A stretch of DNA of 39,444 bases from an uncultured Prevotellaceae bacterium (GTDB lineage: Bacteria > Bacteroidota > Bacteroidia > Bacteroidales > Bacteroidaceae), in contig ONFE01000046.1 in the NCBI GenBank assembly GCA_900316985.1, positions 1 through 39,444 of the forward strand. The letters are read 5' to 3'. A program made the position numbers and the translations under genes. Positions 12,133 through 20,476 of this stretch are shown here, piece after piece (the first letter of the stretch is position 1; each line of letters starts with the position of its first letter). Below the pieces are notes generated by a model. The model did no database searches. It saw only the letters and a program-made list of their open reading frames with translations, and was not told the origin of the DNA.

Positions 12133-12675
12133 CTATACCGCATCCAGAAACAAACGATGAACAGACAAATCCTCATCCAATTCGGGATGAAAGGCCGTCA
12201 CCAATTGTCGGCCTTGGCGGGCTGCCACAATCCGGCCATCCACCTTTGCCAACACCTCCACGCCATCACCAACCTTATTAATATAAGGGGCACGGATAAA
12301 GGTCATGGGCACGGGGTGGCCAAAGCCACGAAACGCAGCTTCGGTATGGAAACTGCCCAACTGCCGGCCATAGGCATTGCGGCGGGCATCAATATCCATG
12401 GTGCCTAAATGCTGTTGGTCAAGCAGGATCAGTCCGGCGCAAGTGCCGAAAGTAGGCAGCCCTTCCTGAATGGCCTTGCGGATGGGGTCATAGAGTTGCA
12501 GGTCATGAAGCAACCGCATCATCGTAGTGCTCTCACCACCGGGGATGATGAGCCCGTCTTTCGGCTGTTGCCAGTCGCGTAACTGCCTTACTTCGAAACT
12601 CTCCACGCCCAGGCGTTCCAGCATCTGCCGGTGTTCGAGGAAGGCTCCCTGCAGAGCCAATACAGCAATTCTCAT
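12133..12675 (-). CDS. pdxT: PLP synthase glutaminase subunit PdxT
   Basis: This 180-residue class I glutaminase feeds ammonia to PdxS in the DXP-independent route to pyridoxal 5'-phosphate. Visible are GGESTT (about residues 46-51), the nucleophile Cys79 in FGTCAG and the His-Glu of AFHPELDED near the C-terminus. The length is slightly short of the usual ~190. Its ATG overlaps the pdxS stop (ATGA), so translation is coupled. Confidence 0.95.
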   Translation of the reverse strand: MRIAVLALQGAFLEHRQMLERLGVESFEVRQLRDWQQPKDGLIIPGGESTTMMRLLHDLQLYDPIRKAIQEGLPTFGTCAGLILLDQQHLGTMDIDARRNAYGRQLGSFHTEAAFRGFGHPVPMTFIRAPYINKVGDGVEVLAKVDGRIVAARQGRQLVTAFHPELDEDLSVHRLFLDAV

Positions 12676-13553
12676 TTTCCGCGTTCTGCCATCAAGAGTT
12701 CAATTTCCTGTTCATTGATGCCCACCATGGCCTCGCCAAGGTCTTCCGAGAGTTCCGCCAGCAACTTCGGGTCATTGAAATTGGTCGTGGCCTGCACGAT
12801 GGCACGGGCACGCTTCTCGGGATTGCCACTCTTGAAGATACCGCTGCCCACAAAGACACCCTCGGCACCCAGTTGCATCATCAAGGCGGCATCGGCTGGC
12901 GTAGCAATACCTCCGGCGGCAAAGTTCACCACGGGCAGACGGCCATTGTCGTGCACATAACGCACCAACTCGTAGGGAGCACGCAACTGCTTGGCAGCTT
13001 CGTACAGTTCATCTTCGCTCATCGACTGCAGACGGCGCATCTCACTCTGCATCATCCGCATGTGGCGGACAGCCTGAATCACATCGCCGGTACCAGGTTC
13101 ACCTTTCGTGCGGATCATCGTAGCTCCCTCATTGATGCGGCGCAGGGCTTCACCCAGGTCTTTCGCCCCACAGACGAACGGAACCTGAAAGGCCCGCTTG
13201 TCAATATGATACACGTCATCGGCAGGTGAAAGCACCTCGCTCTCATCAATATAGTCAATCTCGATGGCTTGCAAGATCTGTGCTTCGGCAAAGTGTCCGA
13301 TACGGCACTTGGCCATGACGGGAATGGTGACAGCCTCCTGAATACCGCGGATCATCTTCGGATCGCTCATACGCGAAACGCCACCGGCGGCGCGGATGTC
13401 TGCAGGGATTCTTTCCAATGCCATCACGGCACAGGCACCTGCCGCCTCCGCGATACGGGCCTGTTCGGGGGTTGTCACATCCATAATCACACCGCCCTTG
13501 AGCATCTGTGCCAACTGGCGGTTCAACTGTTGTCTCTCTTGATTCATTTTCAT
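12672..13553 (-). CDS. pdxS: PLP synthase subunit PdxS
   Basis: The 293-residue TIM-barrel synthase combines ribose 5-phosphate, glyceraldehyde 3-phosphate and PdxT-derived ammonia into PLP. The family signatures [23 protein letters not shown], the Lys in [11 protein letters not shown], the Lys in [12 protein letters not shown] and [16 protein letters not shown] are all present. It begins 21 bases after the stop of the ThiD-like/AraC regulator gene and overlaps pdxT by 4 bases, so the three genes look like one operon. Confidence 0.96.
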   Translation of the reverse strand: MKMNQERQQLNRQLAQMLKGGVIMDVTTPEQARIAEAAGACAVMALERIPADIRAAGGVSRMSDPKMIRGIQEAVTIPVMAKCRIGHFAEAQILQAIEIDYIDESEVLSPADDVYHIDKRAFQVPFVCGAKDLGEALRRINEGATMIRTKGEPGTGDVIQAVRHMRMMQSEMRRLQSMSEDELYEAAKQLRAPYELVRYVHDNGRLPVVNFAAGGIATPADAALMMQLGAEGVFVGSGIFKSGNPEKRARAIVQATTNFNDPKLLAELSEDLGEAMVGINEQEIELLMAERGK

Positions 13554-13574
13554 TTTGTGTTTGTGATGTTATGA

Positions 13575-14495
13575 CTATAAACTTGATTTCTTGTATTCCG
13601 TCGGTGTCTCACCGGTCATCTTGCGGAAGAACTTGGTGAAGTGCGACTGCGAGGTGAAACCGTATCGGTAGGCCACCTCCTGAATGGTCAGATCTTTGCT
13701 CAAGAGCGCCACCTTCACCTCCTTCAGCAGATACTCATCGATGAGTTGCTTCGGGGAGACGGCAGCCATGCGCCTGGTAACCTGTGCCAGATAGTGGCTG
13801 CTCACATTCATCTGGTCGGCATAGAACTGCACGTCGCTGTGCGCCTGACAATGATTGGCAATCAACAAAAGCAGATCGTTATAGAGTTTGGCGCCGCGTC
13901 CCTCCAGATGACCGGCCATGGCCACCTGCCTGTTCACGTAAGCCATAGCCTCCCGGATAGCCTCCTCCTTGGTCATATCCAAGGCCAAACAAGTGGCAAT
14001 GGCTGCCGAGAACACACCGCGAACGCCATGCTCCTCCCAATCCACCAGACTCTCTACGCGCAACTGACTGGTAACGACTGAGCACAAAGGCAACAGTTCC
14101 TTGCGGATTTCCTGTTTCAATTGCTCACCCACCAGACGTTCACCACGGGTGGTCAGCTCCACAGGATCGTAGACCACCCACTGCAGACCATACTTGCGGA
14201 GAATGCGAAGCACCACCTCCAACTGACCACGGTTGCGCAGCATACCAATCTTCACGGCAGCCGGACGCACGTCGTCGATGATTGCTTCCACCTGCTGTTC
14301 CAACACCTGCGGCGGCAAATCATAGAACTCCTGAATACCCAGCGTGTTCTGAACGGTCACGGTGGTGATGGCCGACAGTGGCGTGCCACCCAGCGAAGTG
14401 ATGGTACGGATATCCGCCTGGATGCCCGCACCGCCTGTTCCGTCGCTTCCCGTAATGGTCAGCACCGCATGGTTTCCGTCTTCCTTTTTACTCAT
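13575..14495 (-). CDS. ThiD/PdxK-like domain fused to an AraC-type DNA-binding domain; putative PLP-pathway regulator
   Basis: Residues about 10-195 resemble the hydroxymethylpyrimidine/pyridoxal kinase (ThiD/PdxK) fold. The N-terminal substrate loop is present (GSDGTGGAGIQAD), as is the mid-domain VYDPVELTTRGERLV. The catalytic anion-hole motif, normally HGTGCTLSAAIA, reads HGVRGVFSAAIA near residue 157, so the catalytic Cys is missing. Roughly 55 residues before it are also missing compared with ThiD. Residues about 200-306 are an AraC-type double helix-turn-helix (SSHYLAQVTRRM and TIQEVAYRYGFTSQSHFTKFF). Inference: a dead kinase domain that senses a pyridoxal, PLP or pyrimidine ligand and regulates the adjacent pdxS-pdxT. 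It starts behind its own promoter (14526-14533). Confidence 0.85.
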   Translation of the reverse strand: MSKKEDGNHAVLTITGSDGTGGAGIQADIRTITSLGGTPLSAITTVTVQNTLGIQEFYDLPPQVLEQQVEAIIDDVRPAAVKIGMLRNRGQLEVVLRILRKYGLQWVVYDPVELTTRGERLVGEQLKQEIRKELLPLCSVVTSQLRVESLVDWEEHGVRGVFSAAIATCLALDMTKEEAIREAMAYVNRQVAMAGHLEGRGAKLYNDLLLLIANHCQAHSDVQFYADQMNVSSHYLAQVTRRMAAVSPKQLIDEYLLKEVKVALLSKDLTIQEVAYRYGFTSQSHFTKFFRKMTGETPTEYKKSSL

Positions 14496-14525
14496 TTCCG
14501 GCTCTGTCTTTTATCCTTTTGGGTG

Positions 14526-14533
14526 CAAAGTAA
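14526..14533 (-). promoter_or_regulatory. Likely -7 promoter element of the ThiD-like/AraC-pdxST operon
   Basis: The minus strand reads TTACTTTG followed by CA, close to TAnnTTTG, 30 bases upstream of the ATG. It lies just after the terminator of the preceding operon, as expected for a new transcription unit. Confidence 0.55.
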
Positions 14534-14538
14534 AAGAA

Positions 14539-14573
14539 AAAAACGGGAACGGCCAAATGCTGTTCCCGTTTTT
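14539..14573 (-). terminator. Terminator of the glnK-amtB-barrel operon
   Basis: AAAAACGGGAAC (14539-14550) pairs perfectly with GTTCCCGTTTTT (14562-14573) around an 11-base loop. On the minus strand the GC stem is followed by seven T residues. It could also stop plus-strand transcripts. Confidence 0.9.
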
Positions 14574-14606
14574 ACAAACGAATTTCCTGTTTATACCATC
14601 ATTATG

Positions 14607-15326
14607 TCAGGGCTTCAGCGTGAAGCCAAACACCAAATAGGCTTTCTGTGCGCATGGATTGCCTATCACTCCGGCAAAGACGGGAATGGAAAACGTATCG
14701 GTAACCTTGATGTCCTTCGTGGCTTTCAGACCGATATTGGTAACCGCAAATCCCGTGGTTCCGTAAGTGGTGGTGGCGTATGGCACGGCACCGAGTGTGG
14801 CCGTCCATTCGCAGGTGGCCAGACGGAAGGGAGCATTCACTTCGAAATAGGAGCTGTAAGCCCGTTTGCCGTCTTTGTTCACACCGTCGTTACCGGCAAA
14901 GTTGGTGTACCACTGTGCGCTCACCACACCGAAGTCATAACCCACAAAGGCCTCAAACACATGATTCGTGCCATGGGCATCATACTTAAAGTAGCGGGCA
15001 TCGGGGTCCTGTCCTACGCTGAACCAATAGTCCGTGATACCTACGTTCAGTCCACCCGTGGTATAACCGAGGGTAAAGTCGAACTCCTTGGTATCGGAAG
15101 ATTCCGTCAGGCCAACACTTCCCCAGGCCGTCAGACTCAGTCCCTTGTAGGCCACGCCCAAGGTAGGCTGTAAGGACACGTTGCCTGCATCCACGCCACG
15201 CCAGATATACTGATTCACCACATCGGCCGCAATGGTCGTTTCCACACTCTCACTCTCCTGTGCTGTGGCAGCAGTACTCATAAGTACCGCTATTGCCATC
15301 AGCCATAATCTTTTTACCTTTTTCAT
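14607..15326 (-). CDS. Putative outer-membrane beta-barrel protein (TorF/Gcw_chp-like)
   Basis: The 239-residue product has a clear signal peptide (MKKVKRLWLMAIAVLMSTAATAQ). It is followed by alternating amphipathic strands (QYIWRGVDAGNVSLQPTLGV, YKGLSLTAWGSVG, FDFTLGYTTG) and a C-terminal aromatic-rich strand (YLVFGFTLKP) typical of outer-membrane barrels. The early YIWRG-type sequence resembles the TIGR02001 / Gcw_chp putative porin family. It starts 17 bases after the amtB stop and is followed by a strong terminator, so it belongs to the glnK-amtB unit. A role in passage of ammonium or small nitrogen compounds through the outer membrane is inference from position only. Confidence 0.75.
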   Translation of the reverse strand: MKKVKRLWLMAIAVLMSTAATAQESESVETTIAADVVNQYIWRGVDAGNVSLQPTLGVAYKGLSLTAWGSVGLTESSDTKEFDFTLGYTTGGLNVGITDYWFSVGQDPDARYFKYDAHGTNHVFEAFVGYDFGVVSAQWYTNFAGNDGVNKDGKRAYSSYFEVNAPFRLATCEWTATLGAVPYATTTYGTTGFAVTNIGLKATKDIKVTDTFSIPVFAGVIGNPCAQKAYLVFGFTLKP

Positions 15327-15343
15327 AATCGTTCAATTTTTAA

Positions 15344-16573
15344 TTAGTTATAGCAAGCCTCACCGTGCTCATATACATCAAGACCTTCCTCTTCGATGCG
15401 CTTGTCGCAACGCAGACCCAGCGTGTACTTGATACCATAGAAAACAACCAGTCCCATCACGAAAGCCCAGGCACATACGGCCACAGCTCCCAAAGTCTGA
15501 ATACCCACGGTGGTTTCCGTTCCGTTCAGAGCGGGATTCACGAATACACCCGTAAGGATTGTGCCCACAATACCGCCTACACCATGCACACTGATGGCAC
15601 CGACAGGATCGTCAATTCGGAGTTTCTTATCAATAAACGAAACAGAGTAGCACATTATTGCGGAAGTGACCAGACCAATGACGGCAGCAGCCCAAACATC
15701 CACACAATCACAACCTGCCGTAATGCCTACCAATCCAGCCAGAATACCGTTGCAAACCATCGAGAGCGAGGGCTTGCCATCCACAAGCCACGTATAGGCC
15801 AATGCAGCGAGACCTCCCGTGGCAGCCGCCATGTTAGTGGTTATAAACACATGGGCAGTGTGGATGGCACTCTCTCCCGTAATACTCAGTTCCGAACAAG
15901 GGTTGAAACCGAACCATCCCATCCAGAGACAGAACACACCTAAGGCACACAGTGCCAGGTTATGTCCCGGAATAGCCCGGCTACGCTTTGCCCGGTCATA
16001 CTTTCCGATACGCGGGCCCAGGGCCATAGCACCCGCCAAAGCCAGCATACCGCCGCAGGCATGCACCAGCGTACTGCCGGCAAAGTCGTGGAATCCAAGT
16101 TCAGCGAGCCATCCGCCACCCCAGCCCCAATGGCCTGAAATGGGATAGATAATTGCAGAGATGAGCACAGAGTAGATCAGATAGTTCGAGAACTTGGTAC
16201 GTTCAGCCATGGCACCGCTCACAATCGTAGCCGCCGTGGCGCAGAACATGGTCTGGAAAATAAAGAATGCAGGCACCGGCAGGTTCTCATTACCGCCATT
16301 GGAACGGAAGAAAAGACCGTCCCAACCCAAGAATCCATGGTCAGTACCAAACATCAGCGAGAAGCCGATAATCCAGAACAGCACACTTCCACACATAAAG
16401 TCGCAGAAATTCTTCATCAGGATGTTCGCCGTATTCTTCGAGCGCGTCATGCCTGCCTCCACCAAGGCGAAGCCGGGCTGCATCCAGAACACGAGCATTG
16501 CTCCCAATAACACCCACAGCGTATCCACGCCGCTGATACTGTCTATCATCGAAACTAAAAACAAATGTGTCAT
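15344..16573 (-). CDS. amtB: Ammonium transporter AmtB
   Basis: The 409-residue polytopic inner-membrane protein carries the Amt family segments GFALVEAGMTRSKNT, the first pore His in GSTLVHACGGMLAL and the second in GAISVHGVGGIVGT. It conducts ammonium and is normally blocked by unmodified GlnK, whose gene is 21 bases upstream. The length is close to mature E. coli AmtB. Confidence 0.96.
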   Translation of the reverse strand: MTHLFLVSMIDSISGVDTLWVLLGAMLVFWMQPGFALVEAGMTRSKNTANILMKNFCDFMCGSVLFWIIGFSLMFGTDHGFLGWDGLFFRSNGGNENLPVPAFFIFQTMFCATAATIVSGAMAERTKFSNYLIYSVLISAIIYPISGHWGWGGGWLAELGFHDFAGSTLVHACGGMLALAGAMALGPRIGKYDRAKRSRAIPGHNLALCALGVFCLWMGWFGFNPCSELSITGESAIHTAHVFITTNMAAATGGLAALAYTWLVDGKPSLSMVCNGILAGLVGITAGCDCVDVWAAAVIGLVTSAIMCYSVSFIDKKLRIDDPVGAISVHGVGGIVGTILTGVFVNPALNGTETTVGIQTLGAVAVCAWAFVMGLVVFYGIKYTLGLRCDKRIEEEGLDVYEHGEACYN

Positions 16574-16594
16574 AATCGTTACCCTTTCTTTTAA

Positions 16595-16942
16595 TTACTT
16601 TTTGTCCCTCAGCACCGTATCGCCGTTTTCGCCTGTACGGATACTATAGGTGTCAATCATATCACTCACGAAAATACGGCCGTCGCCCACCTCGCCCGTA
16701 TGGGCCACGCGCAGAATCACCTTCACGGTAGGCTCCAGAAACTGGTCGCGGCAGACAATCGTGATGGCCACGCGCTCAATCACATCCGTTGAATATTGCA
16801 CACCACGGTAGATCCTTTCCTGACGACTCTGACCGATTCCATGCACATCATGATACTCAAACCAGTCAATGTCCGACGACAGCAAGGCTTCCTTCACCTC
16901 CTCAAACTTCGTCTTCCTGATAATTGCTTCAATCTTTTTCAT
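16595..16942 (-). CDS. glnK: Nitrogen regulatory protein P-II (GlnK)
   Basis: The 115-residue PII trimer subunit senses 2-oxoglutarate and ATP/ADP and gates AmtB. The T-loop carries YRGVQY; by alignment with E. coli GlnK YRGAEY its Tyr50 equals the uridylylated Tyr51. The rest of the T-loop (GQSRQERI) differs from the usual GRQKG sequence. The B- and C-loop signatures (THGEVGDGRIFV-like HTGEVGDGRIFV, and SIRTGENG) are present. It heads the operon with amtB. Upstream are paired palindromes (17047-17093) and a weak minus-strand -7-like TCGTTTTG at 16987-16994. Confidence 0.95.
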   Translation of the reverse strand: MKKIEAIIRKTKFEEVKEALLSSDIDWFEYHDVHGIGQSRQERIYRGVQYSTDVIERVAITIVCRDQFLEPTVKVILRVAHTGEVGDGRIFVSDMIDTYSIRTGENGDTVLRDKK

Positions 16943-17046
16943 ACCTAATTAATTTAAAACTGGAAAGCATTTTAATAATAAAATACGCAAAACGATTCGA
17001 AATAATTTATTATTGTTTCTATTTGTTTAGAATTCAAAACGTTTCA

Positions 17047-17061
17047 CTTACAGATTGTAAG
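17047..17061. promoter_or_regulatory. Operator candidate A upstream of glnK
   Basis: CTTACAGATTGTAAG is a perfect 6+3+6 palindrome about 105 bases upstream of the glnK ATG. Its partner starts 32 bases further upstream. Confidence 0.6.
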
Positions 17062-17078
17062 CGTAACCATCCCTCGGC

Positions 17079-17093
17079 CTTACAATTTGTAAT
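17079..17093. promoter_or_regulatory. Operator candidate B upstream of glnK
   Basis: CTTACAATTTGTAAT is a near-perfect copy of site A. The offset to site A is 32 bases and the 17-base spacer is unrelated in sequence to that at dapF. Confidence 0.6.
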
Positions 17094-17292
17094 CCGCAAT
17101 TTGTTTCCTTCCAGAAATCAGTTGCCACTGCAACTGTCGGAGGCCGTATGGGAATTTCTTCGACAACGAAACGTCTTTGTGGATTTCTTGTCCATAGACA
17201 TTCGTTTTTTCCGCTGAAAGGACGGTTCAGTTTCCACCATAACGCCGTTGCGAAAAATTTCGCATAAGATTTGCAGGTAAAAACAGGAAAAT

Positions 17293-17312
17293 AAAAAAAG
17301 GGTGAGTCACCC
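17293..17312 (-). terminator. Minus-strand terminator-like hairpin
   Basis: On the minus strand GGGTG-ACT-CACCC is followed by seven T residues. The stem is only 5 bp. No minus-strand gene ends here, so it could be a relic, the end of a small RNA, or an attenuator if glnK transcripts start beyond it. Confidence 0.4.
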
Positions 17313-17462
17313 CACCCGTCATGTTTTCACAACGGAATAATCCTTATATTGATACGATATCACCGACATCCCGATGTGGATGCTGCAAAAAAAACGTCAC
17401 TTCTCCTTATATTCTGCAAAAGATTTTGTATATTTGCAGCATCATTTTCCTTTTGTAACAAT

Positions 17463-17585
17463 ATGAGCAACAAAGAACCTGGATACGTTTACATACTGAC
17501 CAACCCCAGTTTTCGGGAGCATACGGGGGAAGCGAGGCAAGAGTTCACGTCCTGTGAATGTGAGAAGCAAGGAACTGGATAAAAC
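17463..17585 (+). pseudogene. GIY-YIG / T5orf172 nuclease remnant, frameshifted and truncated
   Basis: The ATG at 17463 opens a frame reading MSNKEPGYVYILTNPSFRE, the start of the GIY-YIG/T5orf172 nuclease domain, and stops at 17582. In a shifted frame the downstream DNA encodes GKSSRPVNVRSKELDK, the expected continuation, ending near 17585 where homology stops. Both a frameshift and a truncation are therefore present. A -7-like TATATTTGCA lies at 17429-17438. The break coincides with the start of the hsdM promoter region, so it marks the left edge of the R-M island. Confidence 0.75.
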
Positions 17586-17595
17586 TTTAAAATTT

Positions 17596-17625
17596 TGTGT
17601 TGTGATTAGTTATTTGTAACTTTGT
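17596..17625 (+). promoter_or_regulatory. Promoter of hsdM
   Basis: TTG at 17596-17598, 19 bases, then TAACTTTG at 17618-17625 match the Bacteroidota sigma consensus. It lies 20 bases before the chosen hsdM ATG and rules out the earlier in-frame ATG at 17622, which overlaps the -7 box. Confidence 0.75.
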
Positions 17626-17645
17626 GGTCAAAATCAAAAAACTAT

Positions 17646-19163
17646 ATGGCAAAGAAAAAGGAACAGATAGAAGAGCCGTTGGAAAAACAGTTGTGGAAAG
17701 CCGCTGATAAGTTGCGTAAGAATATTGACGCAGCAGAGTACAAGCATGTGGTACTCGGCCTCATCTTCTTGAAATATATCTCTGTATCATTTGAGAAACT
17801 TTATGCAGAACTGGTAAAACTGAAAGATGAAGGTGCAGACCCGGAAGACAAAGAGGAATACAAAGCAGAGAACATATTCTTTGTGCCAGCCAATGCCCGA
17901 TGGAGTTATCTTGTCAGTCAGGCAAAGAATCCGCTCATCGGCAAATACATTGACGATGCAATGGATGTGATTGAACGTGAGAATCCCTCCCTGAAAGGCG
18001 TACTACCCAAAGTATTCTCCCGTCCCAATCTTGACCCAACGAGTATTGGTGAACTTATCGACTTAATAGGCAACAGCACATTATCAAATGTCAGCACGGG
18101 CAGTGCCGATTTGTTAGGTCATGTCTTTGAATATTTCTTGGGTGAGTTTGCTTTGGCAGAAGGCAAGAAAGGCGGTCAGTTCTATACGCCCCGTAGTGTC
18201 GTTGAGTTGTTGGTCAATATGCTTGAGCCCTATAAAGGTCGAGTGTTAGACCCATGTTGTGGTTCTGGCGGTATGTTTGTACAGAGCGAGAAATTTGTTA
18301 AAGAGCATCAAGGACGTATCGACAATATTTCCGTCTATGGCCAGGAGAGCAATCAGACTACTTGGCGACTCTGTAAAATGAACCTTGCCATTCGAGGTAT
18401 TGATGCCTCCAACGTGAAGTGGAACACCGAAGGTTCCTTCCTCAATGATGCTCATCAGGACGTGAAAGTTGACTATGTGATGGCTAATCCGCCTTTCAAT
18501 GATAGCGACTGGAGTGGTGACCTGTTGCGTAATGATAAGCGTTGGTTATACGGCGTCCCCCCTACAGGCAATGCTAACTTTGCATGGATTCAGCATTTCA
18601 TCTATCATTTAGCACCATCAGGGCAAGCAGGTTTTGTTTTGGCCAAAGGCTCACTGACTTCAAAGACTGGTGGTGAAGGCGAAATCCGCAAGGCATTAAT
18701 AGACAAAGGTCTCATTGCCTGTATCGTTAACCTGCCCGCCAAACTATTCCTAAACACCCAGATTCCTGCCTGCTTGTGGTTCGTAACCCGTAACCGCACC
18801 TGTCATCCTGGTGAAATCCTCTTTATCGATGCCCGCAACAAAGGACGTTTGATAAACCGCCGCACTCGTGAACTGACTACCGAAGATATCAAGGAAATTT
18901 CCGAGACCTATCATCATTGGCGCGAGGAGTCCCATGACTATCAAGACATCCCAGGCTTCTGTGCCTCTGTTCCCGTCAGTCGTGTTGCCGAACTGGATTA
19001 TGTCCTCACCCCAGGCCGTTATGTTGGACTTCCCGAAGAGGAAGATGATTTCAACTTTTCCGAGCGGTTCACTACCCTCAAAGCAGAATTTGAGGAACAA
19101 CTGAAAGAAGAAGAGCGATTGAACAAACTGATATTAGAGAATTTTGAGAAGATTAAATTATAA
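17646..19163 (+). CDS. hsdM: Type I restriction-modification system methyltransferase subunit
   Basis: The 505-residue N6-adenine methyltransferase subunit starts at the ATG at 17646 (MAKKKEQIEEP). The HsdM N-terminal helical domain (QLWKAADKLRKNIDAAEYKH) is followed by SAM motif I DPCCGSGG at residues 202-209 and catalytic motif IV NPPF at 281-284. With HsdS it methylates a bipartite site; with HsdR it forms the restriction complex. The next gene starts 8 bases after its stop. Base composition is noticeably richer in G+C than the following genes. Confidence 0.95.
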   Translation: MAKKKEQIEEPLEKQLWKAADKLRKNIDAAEYKHVVLGLIFLKYISVSFEKLYAELVKLKDEGADPEDKEEYKAENIFFVPANARWSYLVSQAKNPLIGKYIDDAMDVIERENPSLKGVLPKVFSRPNLDPTSIGELIDLIGNSTLSNVSTGSADLLGHVFEYFLGEFALAEGKKGGQFYTPRSVVELLVNMLEPYKGRVLDPCCGSGGMFVQSEKFVKEHQGRIDNISVYGQESNQTTWRLCKMNLAIRGIDASNVKWNTEGSFLNDAHQDVKVDYVMANPPFNDSDWSGDLLRNDKRWLYGVPPTGNANFAWIQHFIYHLAPSGQAGFVLAKGSLTSKTGGEGEIRKALIDKGLIACIVNLPAKLFLNTQIPACLWFVTRNRTCHPGEILFIDARNKGRLINRRTRELTTEDIKEISETYHHWREESHDYQDIPGFCASVPVSRVAELDYVLTPGRYVGLPEEEDDFNFSERFTTLKAEFEEQLKEEERLNKLILENFEKIKL

Positions 19164-19171
19164 GATAAGTT

Positions 19172-20290
19172 ATGGACTACAATATACCCAACTTGCCTTT
19201 AACAATAGACGTAGAATCAAAAGCTGTTCTACGACAACTTAGTTTGGCACATCGGAAATTAGCAGAACTAAAAGGAGTTGCACTAACAATTCCTAATGAA
19301 AACATCTTGATTAACACGTTGATTCTTCAAGAAGCCAAAGACAGTTCTGCTGTTGAAAATATCGTCACAACACACGATGACTTATACAAAGCAGAATTGA
19401 ATATGGATAACTTCACCGTTTCTGCTGCGACAAAAGAGGTACAAAACTATGCTGAGGCTTTAAGATATGGTTTTCAACTTATTAGAAACAATAAAGTATT
19501 AACGCTCAACAATATTAAAAGCATTCAGCAACGGTTAGAAAAGAATACGGCAGGTTTCAGAAGTGTACCCGGCACTACACTTCAAAATCAGTTAGGTGAT
19601 GTCGTTTACACTCCCCCACAGGACAAGGCTGTGATAGAGAACTACATGGATAATCTACAGCAATTCATCAATGATGAATCTATGTGTGATTTAGATCCAT
19701 TAATAAAAATGGCTATTATTCATCATCAATTTGAAAGCATTCATCCTTTCTATGATGGTAATGGTAGGACTGGACGTATTATCAATGTACTTTATTTAGT
19801 TATCAATGACTTACTTGATTTGCCAATTCTATATTTGAGCCGATATATTATTACCAATAAAGCCGAGTATTACAGACTTATTCAGGCTGTAAGAGAAGAA
19901 GGTAAATGGGAAGAATGGATACTATTTATACTTAGAGGTATTGAAGAAACGGCAGGTCAGACCATCACGCTGGTAAAAGAGATATCAAAGTTAATGTTAA
20001 TTTATAAGGTCAGAGTGCGAGACCTTCTAAAAAAGGCATATAGCCATGAACTGCTGAATAACCTTTTCAGCCATCCATATACAAAAATAGAATATGTTAT
20101 GGAAGAAACAGGTGTCATTCGTCTGACAGCAACAAAGTACTTAAATAAATTGGTAGATGCAGGGCTCTTGTATAAGGTAAAGCACGGCAAATACAATTAC
20201 TACTTAAATATGCCTCTCATTGAATTATTGAGTAATAGCAACACTTTATCATTAAAACAAACGGAGCAGATAGAATCGGTAAATAGATAG
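19172..20290 (+). CDS. Fic family AMP-transferase-like protein with N-terminal inhibitory helix
   Basis: The 372-residue protein carries the full Fic active-site motif HPFYDGNGRTGR starting at residue 191. An N-terminal S-x-x-x-E-N inhibitory motif (SSAVEN, residues 58-63) marks a self-inhibited class II Fic. A C-terminal winged-helix-like region (RLTATKYLNKLVDAGLLYKV) suggests DNA binding. The family transfers AMP or other phosphate-containing groups to target hydroxyls. It lies 8 bases after hsdM and looks cotranscribed. Fic-type genes are known passengers in type I R-M loci. The target is unknown. Its base composition is AT-rich compared with hsdM. Confidence 0.9.
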   Translation: MDYNIPNLPLTIDVESKAVLRQLSLAHRKLAELKGVALTIPNENILINTLILQEAKDSSAVENIVTTHDDLYKAELNMDNFTVSAATKEVQNYAEALRYGFQLIRNNKVLTLNNIKSIQQRLEKNTAGFRSVPGTTLQNQLGDVVYTPPQDKAVIENYMDNLQQFINDESMCDLDPLIKMAIIHHQFESIHPFYDGNGRTGRIINVLYLVINDLLDLPILYLSRYIITNKAEYYRLIQAVREEGKWEEWILFILRGIEETAGQTITLVKEISKLMLIYKVRVRDLLKKAYSHELLNNLFSHPYTKIEYVMEETGVIRLTATKYLNKLVDAGLLYKVKHGKYNYYLNMPLIELLSNSNTLSLKQTEQIESVNR

Positions 20291-20476
20291 TGATATGATT
20301 TGTGAATATACTATATATGATACTGCTGATATGTATATGAATGTGGCTTTTCCTATACATGAAACCGATAACGTGCATACAAAAACGCCAAATCGTATAT
20401 ATGTTAATCATCATAGAGATACAAAAAAAGAGAGAAGCGAGTGGAAAAATATATTTAATCATAATAAATAATAATT

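Larger units (their letters stand above)
16943..17462. other. 520-base intergenic control region between glnK and the GIY-YIG remnant
   Basis: There is no convincing gene here. From left to right it holds: an AT-rich glnK leader with a -7-like TCGTTTTG on the minus strand (16987-16994); the operator pair 17047-17093; a perfect 7-base hairpin CAGTTGC-CACT-GCAACTG (17119-17136); the palindrome TGCGAAA-AA-TTTCGCA (17249-17264); a minus-strand terminator-like hairpin (17293-17312); and the promoter-like TATATTTGCA for the GIY-YIG remnant (17429-17438). Confidence 0.6.

Noticed and set aside
17293-17312. Terminator of a plus-strand gene
   Set aside because: The T-run lies only on the minus-strand side; the plus-strand side lacks one and no plus-strand gene precedes it.
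17622-17645. Upstream ATG of hsdM (MWSKSKNY extension)
   Set aside because: It overlaps the TAACTTTG promoter box, so it would precede the transcript start.
20291-20476. Small ORF or RNA in the 186-base gap before the HEPN gene
   Set aside because: AT-rich sequence with only short frames and no clear hairpin or promoter consensus.
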